Positions 20,427-30,459 of a stretch of DNA of 64,000 bases are shown here, piece by piece. The position numbers were made by a program, and so were the translations under genes. Every line of letters starts with the position of its first letter. Position 1 is the first letter of the stretch. The notes under the pieces were generated by a model. The model was given only the letters and a program-made list of their open reading frames with translations, made no database searches and was not told the DNA's origin. Origin of the DNA: Tritrichomonas foetus (taxonomy: Eukaryota; Parabasalia; Tritrichomonadida; Tritrichomonadidae); assembly GCA_001839685.1 (NCBI GenBank), contig MLAK01000649.1, positions 1-64,000 on the forward strand, read 5' to 3'.

Positions 20427-20436
20427 TTCAAATGAG
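20427..20436 (-). promoter_or_regulatory. Initiator (Inr) of the DUF3447 gene
   Basis: On the minus strand TCATTTGA (A at 20433) lies 7 bases before the ATG at 20426 and directly follows the poly-T tract. It matches TCA-pyrimidine-T/A. It also argues against the longer frame that would translate the poly-T as poly-Phe. Confidence 0.5.

Positions 20437-20475
<39 letters not shown>
20437..20475. repeat. 39-base homopolymer (A on plus, T on minus)
   Basis: An uninterrupted run of 39 adenines on the plus strand. It sits immediately upstream of the Inr of the broken DUF3447 gene, so it may be a promoter element, a length-variable switch, or the trace of an inserted poly-A tail. Confidence 0.95.
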
Positions 20476-20477
<2 letters not shown>

Positions 20478-21259
20478 AGGAAAATAAGCATCATTCATTA
20501 ATCATCAAAACTCATTTATGAAAATATTTTTTTATTATAATTTATTGTATTTAATCATGACAAACAAAACAAACGAACAAAAACTGAACTTTTATCATAT
20601 TAATTTGTTTTCTGTAAAAGTTCATGTCAACAATTTATTCATTGAAAAGCAGCCAAACGATAGTATATTGGAAATTCGACTATTGTATAATATTTTGTTT
20701 AATGATCTTTTAACTTTTAATTTCTCGCGAGAAATTTTTTAGTTTCTTGGTTTTATTGAAGAACTGAGAAATTTGGAATCAAACCAAATTTAAGCAGTCG
20801 TGAATTTTCTTGAAAAAATCCTTCCCTCTTTATTAAATTGAAATAAAAATATTGTGATTTCTTGGTTTTTTCTTTTATACATTTCTCTTTTAACTATATA
20901 GGTACCCATTGTAAATGCCATTATTGGGGAAAGTGCTCTCTTTATTAACGAAAACAGGAAAATGGAAATCGTTAACAATCCATTTAAATGGGACTTTTTA
21001 AAAAGAACAAATTGCAGAATTGGCAATTTTTTAGATGATTAATTAAACGGTTGATGATTCATCGAAAAAGGTTGTGGCCATCGGAATTTCCACATAAATT
21101 TCAGAAATCATTTTGTGGGCAAAATAATATAAAATATTCTGATTGATGAATTTCTATTCAAAAAAAGAAGCCCATTTTTCACAACGCAAAAGAATTGAAT
21201 GTTTGGTCAAATATCAACTCTTTATCAAGGGATATAACAAATAATTTTTTCCAATTGGA
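20476..21259. other. Intergenic
   Basis: Spacer holding two small AT-rich open frames (20518-20742 plus; 20790-21026 minus) with no recognisable domain. TTTCTCGCGAGAAA near 20720 is a perfect 14-base palindrome. I do not call a gene here. Confidence 0.4.
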
Positions 21260-21493
21260 TCAAATTAGAAGACAGCACTTACTAGTTGTAGTATTTCGTG
21301 CTGTTTGTGGAGTTCTGTAGTTTGGCACTATTGTTCCAAAATTTCGAGCGGTTTTTGCTCGCGCAGATATTGGTTTCATTGGTATTGTGTCTGAATCGGT
21401 TAGCTGGTCTGGCTGTTGTATGGGGATGGCTGGAACGATAACAAATGACGTGCAAGTAATCTCTGAACTTGTTAGCTGGGTATCAGAGGTCAT
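21260..21493 (-). CDS. Small protein with C-terminal CAAX box
   Basis: A 77-residue hydrophilic protein rich in Thr, Ser and Pro, with a basic middle (SARAKTARN). It ends in KCCLLI, so its last four residues form a CAAX prenylation box (CLLI, predicted geranylgeranyl) beside a second Cys that could be palmitoylated. It is therefore probably membrane-anchored. It lacks any GTPase motif, so it is not a Ras or Rho protein. The frame extends upstream to a TTG at 21514; I use the ATG at 21493. No close Inr is seen, so an upstream exon or a longer unseen N-terminus is possible. GC content is higher than in the flanks, which supports a real gene. Confidence 0.5.
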   Translation of the reverse strand: MTSDTQLTSSEITCTSFVIVPAIPIQQPDQLTDSDTIPMKPISARAKTARNFGTIVPNYRTPQTARNTTTSKCCLLI

Positions 21494-22096
21494 ATAATTT
21501 TGTTGAGTATACAAATTTTCTGTACTGCATTCAAATCATGAAATAAATTCAGAAAAGAACGTTTTAAATTTTTCATACTTTCAAAAAAAGTTTAACTTTT
21601 TGAATAAGCTAAATGATCGCGATACTGAACACCAAAAACATTCGAACTTCATGAGAACACTTATTTGATTTCAAAAAAGTAGTTAAAGATTTCTGATATG
21701 ATTTGAGACCCAATGGGTTGACATATACAGAATAAAAATTGAAGAAAATCCAAATTGAAAAAAAAGTAATTTGGTGCTTGAGTCATAATAAAGAGATACA
21801 TTGCATTGCAGGTGACACGTCCAAGAAAAAAGTTATTTAATAGGAACTTAATATTCGATTTCGATTTAACAATTTATCGTGTCACTTTTTTCCTAAACCT
21901 CCTGGAATTTCACCATATTTTATATCACATTTCATGGTTTTTGTCATCTCAAGTTTTCCCTTTTTTTAAGAATTCCATCATCGACGTGGTATCAGATATC
22001 CAATTAGAAATGATTCTTATGTGTATAAAAACCAAACTAAACGAAAAGAAATAAAAAAAATATTATTTCCAAATTTAATATCAACTTGATAATAGT
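21494..22096. other. Intergenic
   Basis: AT-rich spacer. An open frame at 21806-22054 (plus) has no recognised domain and does not start at an Inr. It is not called. Confidence 0.4.
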
Positions 22097-22714
22097 TCAG
22101 CAGCATGACTGTTGTTGGTTCTCTTCTTTCTTCAAAACAACAACGTCCACGACTTTATCAGGTGGTGGTCCCGCTTCAATTTTTCCCTCAACATATTTCT
22201 TATAAACATCGTGCGCTGTTTCCAAAAACGTGTCTTCGATTCGGTCTCCTGAGAGGGCAGATGTTTCGAAAAACTTCAAGCCGTTTTGTTCTGCGAAATC
22301 CTGCGCTTCTGCTGTAGATACTGCTCGCTTTGATGCGAGGTCTGTTTTATTGCCAACGAGGACTTTGATTGATGTTGGTGGCGATAACTTCATGGCGTCG
22401 TCTGCCCAAATTCCGAGGTGGCTGAATGAATCGCGATTTGTCACATCGAATACGAGAAAGACTGCCATTGAAGAGCGGAAGTAGTTTCTGGTAATGGAGT
22501 GGAACTTTTCTTGACCGGCTGTGTCCCATATTTGTAGTTTGATTTTGGTTCCTTCGATATCGAACGTTCGTGTTCCGAATTCGAGGCCGACTGTTTGTGG
22601 TTGATTTTCATCGAACTTGTGCTCACAGAATTGCTTGCACATTGCGGTTTTTCCGACAGCAGAATCGCCAACAAGAACGAATTTAAAACTTAACTGGTCT
22701 TCACTAGATTCCAT
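22097..22714 (-). CDS. Rab4/2/14-like small GTPase
   Basis: A 205-residue Rab. Motifs: GDSAVGKT (16-23), the effector region ending TVGLEFGTRTF (41-51), WDTAGQE (63-69), NKTD (122-125) and ETSA (150-153). The C-terminus ends in a double Cys (QQSCC) for geranylgeranylation. The LQIWDTAGQEKFHSITRNYF segment and the EFG triplet place it near the Rab2/4/14 group, which acts in endosome and Golgi traffic; the exact subfamily is uncertain. The open frame extends 34 codons upstream to 22816, but those residues are not Rab-like. The start is set at the ATG of MESSEDQ, 15 residues before the P-loop, as is normal for Rabs. Confidence 0.88.
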   Translation of the reverse strand: MESSEDQLSFKFVLVGDSAVGKTAMCKQFCEHKFDENQPQTVGLEFGTRTFDIEGTKIKLQIWDTAGQEKFHSITRNYFRSSMAVFLVFDVTNRDSFSHLGIWADDAMKLSPPTSIKVLVGNKTDLASKRAVSTAEAQDFAEQNGLKFFETSALSGDRIEDTFLETAHDVYKKYVEGKIEAGPPPDKVVDVVVLKKEENQQQSCC

Positions 22715-23086
22715 TTGTTTGAACGATTGAATTCGATTATTAAATAAATTGACCTTAACCGGATTTGTGTATTTTGTCTCTTTTTTCAGCGGTAAGGGAA
22801 TTCCATTGATGCACATGCAAGAAAAACAACTTTATTTTGCGAAATAAATCTGATAGTCTCCCCAAAATATTTTTTATTGATACTTTTATAAATATCCATG
22901 TCAAACCTTCTAGAATTTTCTTTAAGACATACCAACAATGTGTGTTCATGAAATAAATCCACTTTACAAGAAATATGCAAAAAAACATTTCTTCAAGAAT
23001 GGATTCGCTAATTAATTCCACAGATCCATACAATCCGAAGAAATTCATAAAAATACACTCATAAAAAATCACCTAAACTAAACGAT
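22715..23086. other. Intergenic
   Basis: A 372-base spacer between two minus-strand genes. Overlapping open frames on the minus strand (22755-23072) are AT-rich and hydrophobic, with no family match. No gene is called. Confidence 0.4.
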
Positions 23087-24268
23087 TTACTTACCTTCCT
23101 TTGCAATCATGTCGAGTTGTTGCCAAAGTTGGTACATACCTCTTGGAACGTGGAAGCATCCCTTCCACTTACCACCCTTAAGGTTGAGGTATGGCTCGCC
23201 CTGGCGGTTGAGGTACCCGTACCATTCTGGGTATTCTGGATCCTTGAAGTGCTTCCAGCAGTATTCGTGGATCTTGAGGAACCAGTCGAGGCATTCCTGG
23301 TTCTTTGTAAGGCGGTAGCCCTTGATGAATGTGATCATGGCTTCGATGTGGACCCACCAGAGCTTTTGGTCCCATTCGAGTTGTTGAGGCGGACGGCCAA
23401 GACGATCCATGAAGTAGAAGATTCCGCCAAACTTCTCATCCCATCCGTATTTGACTTCAGCAAGGGCGATGGTGACTGCCTTTTCGATGAGTTCTGGCCT
23501 GTTCAAGCGGACGCCGAGATCCATGATGAACCAGCACGATTCGAGAGCGTGGCCTGGGTTGAGGAGACGACCGTTAAAGTTGTCGGCAAGTGTTCCATCA
23601 ACATTAACGTGCTCGACGATGAGGCCGAGCTCTGGGCGATAGAAAACGTCGATAACTTCATGAAGGCAGTCGTCGATTGTCTTTTGAAGGAATTCTGGGC
23701 CAATTAACTTCTCAATTTCGAGTGAAAGGTTGCAAAGAATCATTGGAAGAGCGAAATCTTTCATTTGGCGGCATTGTGGAGAGGCCTTGTTCCATTTGCC
23801 CTTTGGATTGGTTCTGCGTTCAAGGATACGATCGAAGGACTTCTTGGCGATTTCTTCGTATTCTTTATTGCCTGTGGCTTCGGCCAATTGATTGAAGGCG
23901 AGAACAGCGAATGTGTTGGAGAAAATGTTGTATGGTTCAACTTGTGGTGTTCCATCGCGTGCAAGGGCGAAGTAGAAGTTGTAGTTTCCGTCGTGACCAT
24001 ATTTCTTCAAGAATTCGGCACCGTGGATTGAAGCGTCGAGCCATTCTTGCTTCTTCTCAACTTTGCAGTAGAGGTAGGCAAACATCCAGCATTCACGTCC
24101 TTGGAGCCAGATGAATTTATCTGTATCGAATACTTCACCTTCACGTGTAAGGCATGTGAAATACCCACCGCATTCCTTATCGAGTGACTTCTCGAGCCAG
24201 AATGGCATGACGCTGTCAAGAAGTTCGGATTTGTATTGTTGAGCAAGTGCTGCGAAGTCAACAGACAT
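23087..24268 (-). CDS. N-acylglucosamine 2-epimerase (AGE/renin-binding-protein family)
   Basis: A 393-residue enzyme close to the family's usual length of about 400. It interconverts N-acetylglucosamine and N-acetylmannosamine, linking sialic acid breakdown or synthesis to amino-sugar metabolism in the cytosol. The (alpha/alpha)6-barrel signatures are present: NPGHALESCWF (near 236-246), KLWWVHIEAM (near 302-311), HFKDPEYPEWYGYL and KGCFHVPRGMY near 367-377, covering the family's conserved His residues. The last motif is nearly that of animal RENBP. The coding region is much GC-richer than its flanks, suggesting strong expression. A perfect Inr-like TATCACTTTT lies 12 bases upstream of the ATG. 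The stop reads TAAA. Confidence 0.93.
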   Translation of the reverse strand: MSVDFAALAQQYKSELLDSVMPFWLEKSLDKECGGYFTCLTREGEVFDTDKFIWLQGRECWMFAYLYCKVEKKQEWLDASIHGAEFLKKYGHDGNYNFYFALARDGTPQVEPYNIFSNTFAVLAFNQLAEATGNKEYEEIAKKSFDRILERRTNPKGKWNKASPQCRQMKDFALPMILCNLSLEIEKLIGPEFLQKTIDDCLHEVIDVFYRPELGLIVEHVNVDGTLADNFNGRLLNPGHALESCWFIMDLGVRLNRPELIEKAVTIALAEVKYGWDEKFGGIFYFMDRLGRPPQQLEWDQKLWWVHIEAMITFIKGYRLTKNQECLDWFLKIHEYCWKHFKDPEYPEWYGYLNRQGEPYLNLKGGKWKGCFHVPRGMYQLWQQLDMIAKEGK

Positions 24269-25499
24269 AGCAAAAAAAGTGATATAGCCACTTTTTTGAA
24301 AGAACGAAGTTAAATGACGATTGATTAGTGTTAGCTGAATATCCTCTGAAATTATTCAATACGTTTATTGAAAAAATTACAAAATTAAATCATTATACGG
24401 AATTTGAATAACAGTTAAGGAAATTTTGAGGAATGATCGTTCTTCATTCAATTTCACATTATTTGATAATAAATCCAATAATTTTTTTCAATGTTTTTCG
24501 TATCGACCAATTCTTAGATGTGTCCGTATTTCTCTGTATTATATTATTTCTTTTAAATTCGAAAAATTGAATAACAATCTTATTGTTTTTTTTCAAAGCA
24601 GAGATTTTACCCTATCAAATCGCTTTGAAACCTCATATTGTTTGTATCGCTATAAAAAATTTTTATCAGAATGGGAATGAATTAGAAGTTTCACAAAGAA
24701 GGTATGTAAATGGTAAGAAAGTAAAGTGAAATGTCTATTTCTTTAAATCTCGATTTTTCATCCTTCTCCCCCATTTTTTCATAATGGAAAATTCACGCAT
24801 GAATCAATCATTAATTGTAGCATATTGGTCATAAAAAGCTCAGGTTTTCATTGATATCTATTTTTTGGTGAAAGATTTGAATATAAAATTAGAATATAAT
24901 TTCACCCAAAGACGTTTGACTTCTAACGAACAGTTAATACGATTGAAAATAGCAAGGCATGAAAGGCATATAACAACTGCCAAACATGACGAAATAAATT
25001 GAAACTGTGATGAATGACTTTAAACATGATTGTGCACTACAGAAAAATATGCAAATGATTCCTGAAGTATCACTTTTCTATTAATTAGCATCTAACAATT
25101 TCATGCTTGATCAAATGCTGAAAAACTTGGTTTTAATCTGTGAGTTTCGTCTGATGTTTCTCATTGTCATCACTCATTTATTTCCAGACATCTTCTGAAT
25201 TAACGTGCCAACCAAATCTTGAATCTTGTGTGAAAATTACCTCAAAATTAACAGAGAATTAATGAAATATCCACTAAAAATTCTTATTGCATAATTACTA
25301 TATTTACTATGTCTCTCTTCCTTGTTAGAAGCCAACCGTCTTTGGTTGTTTAACTTCAAATTTCTATCAAAAATAATTCATATCTGTCAGATATTGTGGA
25401 ATCCTTTTTCTCAATCTCGAATAATAATAAAAAATCGAATTTTAGACACGTTTATTTATTAAAATAAAAGAAATAGATGAAGAAAGATTGATTGTATAA
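24269..25499. other. Intergenic
   Basis: 1.2 kb of AT-rich DNA between divergent or tandem minus-strand genes. An open frame at 24426-24680 (plus) is low-complexity and unsupported. Apart from the epimerase Inr I see nothing in it. Confidence 0.5.
24275..24284 (-). promoter_or_regulatory. Initiator (Inr) of the epimerase gene
   Basis: Minus-strand TATCACTTTT; the candidate start A is at 24280, 12 bases before the ATG. It is the cleanest example of this motif in the window. Confidence 0.6.
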
Positions 25500-26606
25500 T
25501 CATTTTTGACCAATCATTGAAATAAGCAGTGTCAATGATTCTTGGATGCTGTTCATTATGTTCTGTGTTGATGTAAACTTTGAGGGATTTGTCTTCATGA
25601 TTGTCGACAACACTAAGTTTAATTTATCTTGTGGAATCGCCCATTCGCAGCTCACGTAACACACGAGGAGAAGCGCGGCGCAAGACACACATTGAAACAT
25701 GATTTGCTGAACCTGTTGTGGCTCAGGTCGATAAGGTGCATGCGTAATTTTTTCTGGCGGGAATAAAACTTCAGCGTGGTTAATCACCAAATTCTGTGCC
25801 GAGCTAAAAATTCTCTCCAGTAAAAAATCTACACTGATATCTTCATTTCTCATCACTTTTCTGAATTCTTCCTCATTGCCAAGAGGGAAGCCAACTTGCG
25901 CCTTAAGTTGGAATAAATACTCACTTGGCACAAAGCAAGGCGAGCATCCAGATTGGAAAAATGCAACTAAATAGTGGGTTGTCCGATTTTGGACACGTTT
26001 TGCTAAAACTCGACAGACGTGGGCAGGACCAAGCGAGGGATGTAGTACTGCTGCTAGCGATCCTATTTCTGGATCAATATGATCTTTCTTATGATGAGAA
26101 ATCATCGCCGGTGATGATTCACATCGAGGCAAAACCGGAATTCGAGTTTGAACTGGAATTTGCTGTTTTTGAATGAATTCTTGCTGAGGAGGTGGAACGT
26201 TAGTCGTATTTATCGCCGCGAAGGGATGTGAATTTAATGTGGTTGGATTTGGTGTTTTGGGCATCGCTTTGCCTCTATACTTTGGTGGAAGGGCTAGAGT
26301 AGATGCAGAAAGAGGTGCAAGAGGAACATTGCTCGTTTTGGTCACATCGATTGGTCTTGGTGCAAGCCTTGGGCTGCGCCTAGGTGAATTATTTGATGGT
26401 GATGCATTGTTATTAAATAGTTGGACGATTTTGTCGATTTCAATTGTTTCGTCTCTTAATGGAATCAAATGTCTTTTAATTAAATTACGAACCTCTGACG
26501 GATCTTGCTGAGTAACTGCTGCAATTGAAGCATCATCTGGATTATCTGTTTTTATGGCGATTTGTCGAATGGCCCCAACTTCAACTTCGGTGAAGGGAGG
26601 ATTCAT
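25500..26606 (-). CDS. Protein of unknown function, N-terminal helical and central Tudor-like region
   Basis: A 368-residue protein. Residues 1-65 form a helical, SANT- or winged-helix-like segment (EVGAIRQIAIKTDNPDDAS). Residues of about 65-175 are disordered, Pro/Ser/Arg-rich (SPRRSPRLAPRP). Residues of about 180-235 contain alternating beta-type sequence (SLAAVLHPSLGPAHVCRVL, then THYLVAFFQSGCSPCFVPSEYLF) resembling a small barrel such as a Tudor domain. The C-terminus is helical with several Cys. This resembles the layout of LIN9-type MuvB subunits, but I cannot establish homology. A TCACGT initiator-like sequence (A at 26615) lies 9 bases before the ATG. Confidence 0.4.
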   Translation of the reverse strand: MNPPFTEVEVGAIRQIAIKTDNPDDASIAAVTQQDPSEVRNLIKRHLIPLRDETIEIDKIVQLFNNNASPSNNSPRRSPRLAPRPIDVTKTSNVPLAPLSASTLALPPKYRGKAMPKTPNPTTLNSHPFAAINTTNVPPPQQEFIQKQQIPVQTRIPVLPRCESSPAMISHHKKDHIDPEIGSLAAVLHPSLGPAHVCRVLAKRVQNRTTHYLVAFFQSGCSPCFVPSEYLFQLKAQVGFPLGNEEEFRKVMRNEDISVDFLLERIFSSAQNLVINHAEVLFPPEKITHAPYRPEPQQVQQIMFQCVSCAALLLVCYVSCEWAIPQDKLNLVLSTIMKTNPSKFTSTQNIMNSIQESLTLLISMIGQK

Positions 26607-26795
26607 AATTGACGTGAGACGATTTTTTTAAACGTTTATCATATTCATGGTTACTTTTAACGTACAGGAAAACCAATTATATCGTCAAATTATAGGTCAA
26701 ATTATTTTTCTTCACATAATCATCTAAAAATCACATCACAAAAACAAACAGGGTGATAAATAAAAAATCATGAATAACATTTTAATACAAACATA

Positions 26796-29480
26796 TCAAA
26801 TGAGATTGAATCTCTTCAAGAGAATCATACCATCATTACTAGAATTTATATGATTAATCATTGAATCTACAAAATATTGAGCAGAAGAATTCTTCAATTT
26901 TTTGAGTATTTTCATTAATTTATCAACTGCTCTTACTGTTTTTGGAGTTCGAATAAATTTCATGTGAGAAGTTGAAACCAAGCAAGAAATCAAGCCAATT
27001 GCATTTAACATTAATAAACATGTTGTTTGAACAGCATCTGGATGAGATGATGTTAATCCTATACAGAAAAATCGTAACAATTTCTTAGCAAGATCTGGAT
27101 CTTCAGTTTTAGATAGTCTTTTGATTGCTTCTGATAATGTAGTTTCATTCATAATCTTCTTAAAAGATGGCGGGAATTTAATTATTGAAATAACACATTT
27201 CCATGCAATATTTCTTTGACAATAATTACATGAATCAAGAGAATTGGCTAACAAATCGATATAATGTGTGCATTTAGCCGCTTCAGCAACACAATTTTCA
27301 AGTTTAAGAAATGATAAAGAGATTTTCAATCCAGACGCTGTTTCTGTTTCGCTTACTGCAAAGAAAACCATTGCGGCTAATCCAGAGATTTGTTTATGAT
27401 ATGATTCTCTAGAAAATGTTTCAACTAAATCTTTAGATGTAATCAAATATGATAATGGTTCCAAGAATATTGTAAATTCCTTAAAATTTATAGTAGAAGC
27501 TTCAATGAAAAAACTTAGTAATGAATCAGGATTAAATGTGAGATGAGATTTTGTGTATCTATCAATAAAGTTGAAGAAGAATCCTCTAATTAAGTGCGCA
27601 TAATATGGATCAATTCCTTTTATAAGTTGTGAAAGCAAAGGATGTGTGGTATTAGCAATTAGTTCACCAATTAGACCATAATCATTGAAAAACAAATTTA
27701 ACAAAAATACTTTCCCAACAATATATTTTGATGATTGTGTAGAATATTTAAAAAATTCTGGAATAAATATAGCTTTATGTGTTAAAATTGATGGTGACAA
27801 AACTAGCATTGTTATTGCCTGTGTGTAATCATTGGGAGTATCTAATAAAATAGATGTCCATAGTTTTTCTTTTATTATAGAATGTGAAAATAATTCATTT
27901 GTCAATGCTCTTGACAAGTGTTTACAGTTCTCTATTAATTTTTGATTGATCCAAAATCCACATGAATGAGATTCAATTATCAGTGTAAAGTAATAAAATT
28001 GGGCAATTGATATAATAAGTGGATCATTCATTTTAGGTGGAGGAATTAGATTATAATTTCTTGTAATTGCTTGAGAAAATAGAAATAAAGTTTTTAAGTT
28101 TTCGATTTTATGAATGAATTCATAAAATTGTGGTGCAAAAGAGGAGTTCACAAATTCTTTCATTATGTGATAGTACCGTATTTCAAAATCATTACAACAT
28201 CTAGCATAGTTATATAATTTTTCGAATTCACTTACCTCAAGAAGTGGTTCAAAAATTTTGTTAAAGGGCTCACTCCATAACGAATGAAGGTCCTCACTTT
28301 CAAAAGGGAGATTGAGAATCAGGTATCGTGCAGATTTTGTAATATTTTTATCCTGAACTAGTATTATCAATTCTTTCCTACAGTTTTTGGGTGATGTATA
28401 AGTAATTACCCTTTTAGGGTGAAGTGGCTTATGTGAATCAATTGTTCTAAAATGAACTCCATAGTTCATAAAATCAGTCACGAATTCAATTTTGTCAACA
28501 CCTATAACATCACAATTAATTTCTTCCCACTGAAGTTCAATCTTCGGTTTAAATCGAGGAAATATTTTTTCAAATGCGTAAGGTGCATCATATGGGACCC
28601 AATCCAATTCCATTGAAACTGTGTTTTCATTCTCATTATTCAAACTTCGATTATTATGATCAATATATGAATTGTATAGTGAGTTATATAAGGAATTATA
28701 TTTGGAAAAAAACAGAATTGAAGAAGGCGCTAAATCTATTCTTGCAATATCACCCATTTTATATGGATGATCAATTGGAATCTCTGTATCATTTTTCACC
28801 AGCTCACTCCAATTTTCATAAGCTTCATCAAATTCTTCAAAAGAATTATAAAATAATGGAATAGGTTCAGAAAGAATTAATTGTCCTTGCCACTGTTGGT
28901 TTTGCGAGAATTGGTGCTTATGTTGAACAATTTCACGATGTTGAATTTGGTAAGGAAATTGTTGATCAGGATTAACATCACCTTTAAGTAAACACATTCG
29001 TAATTCAGTTAGGTTTTGGGGTAGAAGAGGATCAATTGGTGGTTTAAACTTTCCAAATTTAAGATATGGAACTTTTGGTAATTGAGTCCATCTCTGTAAA
29101 TAAATATGATCAACTGGTAAAAATGGTAATACTACTGAGAAAAATAAATCTTCAATGCATTTTTTCCATGTGATGCAGGCATAAAAATCTTCTTTAGTTT
29201 TAAAATGAGATGGTTCGGGAAAATATGGAAGTCGACTATTTTCAATGTTAAAAAGAAATTCATTATGTTCCAATGTTTGGATACATGATGTTGTATCATC
29301 CGATTGCGTTTTTGGTATGCTTTGTACAGGTAAATAATATTTATCATACACTTTTCGATCTCGATCAAGATAGAGAGGTGTAGAATCATTTTCTGGAAAG
29401 AAAACAAATTCATCAGCATCACTTACACTAAGATCCGAATTACTTGAACAGGAGTCCATATCAAAACTTGATTGATGCAT
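26796..29480 (-). CDS. Large helical protein of unknown function
   Basis: About 894 residues. The N-terminus is acidic and Ser-rich (SSFDMDSCSSNSDLSVSDAD). A middle part of mixed sequence rich in Pro and aromatic residues (to about 330) is followed by about 500 residues of Leu-rich helices that look like an alpha-solenoid. There is no catalytic motif, signal peptide or clear membrane segment. The frame is open to an ATG at 29567, which also has a TCATTG initiator-like sequence just upstream. I prefer the ATG at 29480, where the acidic region begins, but either start is possible. I do not recognise the family. Confidence 0.5.
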   Translation of the reverse strand: MHQSSFDMDSCSSNSDLSVSDADEFVFFPENDSTPLYLDRDRKVYDKYYLPVQSIPKTQSDDTTSCIQTLEHNEFLFNIENSRLPYFPEPSHFKTKEDFYACITWKKCIEDLFFSVVLPFLPVDHIYLQRWTQLPKVPYLKFGKFKPPIDPLLPQNLTELRMCLLKGDVNPDQQFPYQIQHREIVQHKHQFSQNQQWQGQLILSEPIPLFYNSFEEFDEAYENWSELVKNDTEIPIDHPYKMGDIARIDLAPSSILFFSKYNSLYNSLYNSYIDHNNRSLNNENENTVSMELDWVPYDAPYAFEKIFPRFKPKIELQWEEINCDVIGVDKIEFVTDFMNYGVHFRTIDSHKPLHPKRVITYTSPKNCRKELIILVQDKNITKSARYLILNLPFESEDLHSLWSEPFNKIFEPLLEVSEFEKLYNYARCCNDFEIRYYHIMKEFVNSSFAPQFYEFIHKIENLKTLFLFSQAITRNYNLIPPPKMNDPLIISIAQFYYFTLIIESHSCGFWINQKLIENCKHLSRALTNELFSHSIIKEKLWTSILLDTPNDYTQAITMLVLSPSILTHKAIFIPEFFKYSTQSSKYIVGKVFLLNLFFNDYGLIGELIANTTHPLLSQLIKGIDPYYAHLIRGFFFNFIDRYTKSHLTFNPDSLLSFFIEASTINFKEFTIFLEPLSYLITSKDLVETFSRESYHKQISGLAAMVFFAVSETETASGLKISLSFLKLENCVAEAAKCTHYIDLLANSLDSCNYCQRNIAWKCVISIIKFPPSFKKIMNETTLSEAIKRLSKTEDPDLAKKLLRFFCIGLTSSHPDAVQTTCLLMLNAIGLISCLVSTSHMKFIRTPKTVRAVDKLMKILKKLKNSSAQYFVDSMINHINSSNDGMILLKRFNLI

Positions 29481-29567
29481 TTTTTTTATTTTTTTTGAAG
29501 CGATGATCTGTTTTTTAAATTTATGTACATTGACCATATAATAACACAAAAGTATATAATTATCCAT

Positions 29568-29955
29568 TGAAAATTCAATGAATCATAGAAATTAATCAAA
29601 ACTGTATCGTTCCATCAAAGTTTGAAATGTTTTCAGGATATCCGCTGATGAAAAACTCTCGAAAATACTGGCATGCAAGAATATTTATTTAGTTTCTTCA
29701 TGAGATTTGAACTTACGCAATAAAAGGTATTTCAATGATTGCGGAAATAAGAAAAAAAAAAAAAAAAATTGATTGATGAGGAAAAAACACATCAAAGTGG
29801 GTTTTTCTATAGACATGAAAAGATATTAGAAAATAATCATTAACATTGAATAAAAATATCTCTAACTATAATTTTTATTAATATAAATTCAAAAAATATA
29901 TCGCTATCTAATTTTATTATAAAAATAACATTATTAAATCATCGCAATTAAATTG
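29568..29955. other. Intergenic with poly-A run
   Basis: A spacer including a 17-base A run (29752-29768). No coding sequence was recognised. Confidence 0.5.
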
Positions 29956-30216
29956 TTAGAAGAGGGTAATTGTTGGCGCCATTGAATCACGAAAATATGA
30001 TTCGGAATAGACTGAATCAGAGTTGAACATTTCTGATGAATCAGACGAGTCGTCGTTCATCTCATAAAGTGAGTTTTCGCAAAAGGAAGAGTCTGGATTC
30101 AGCGGCCTCTCGAGAATGCATCCAATCATGCATGGATCCGTATTAAAAACGCCTAAAAACGATCCTTTTTGCTCAGTGTAATCATTGATGCTTGCATTGA
30201 ACCAGAGAGAATCCAT
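29956..30216 (-). CDS. Small acidic Ser/Asp-rich protein
   Basis: An 86-residue protein starting MDSLWFNASIND. It has a Cys-containing middle (DPCMIGCILERPLNP) and an acidic Ser-rich tail (MNDDSSDSSEMFNSDS) that offers casein-kinase-type sites. No domain is recognised. The longer frame starts with TTG at 30228. The ATG at 30216 follows a TCATCATTTTTA initiator by about 23 bases. Composition is clearly less AT-rich than the neighbourhood, so a real gene is likely even though it is short. Confidence 0.45.
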   Translation of the reverse strand: MDSLWFNASINDYTEQKGSFLGVFNTDPCMIGCILERPLNPDSSFCENSLYEMNDDSSDSSEMFNSDSVYSESYFRDSMAPTITLF

Positions 30217-30459
30217 GAGTAAATGCAAAAAATAAAAATGATGAGAGACGATTGAAAAAATATTTTGAATGATGTATTTAATATTTAATAGAATATTTGA
30301 ATGAATATTTTAATTTTTGAGTATTTACGGAAAATTTTGATAACCAGCAAGATGTATACAAACCAAATAGTCTTAACGTACGAAATTACTAAAATGATCC
30401 TTATCATCAGTATTACTTAATACCATCAGTCAAAAATCAAAACCCAAATAGCTAAAAGA

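Noticed and set aside
22755..23072. Minus-strand open frames between the Rab and the epimerase
   Set aside because: Two overlapping hydrophobic frames with AT-driven composition, no domain and no conserved start.
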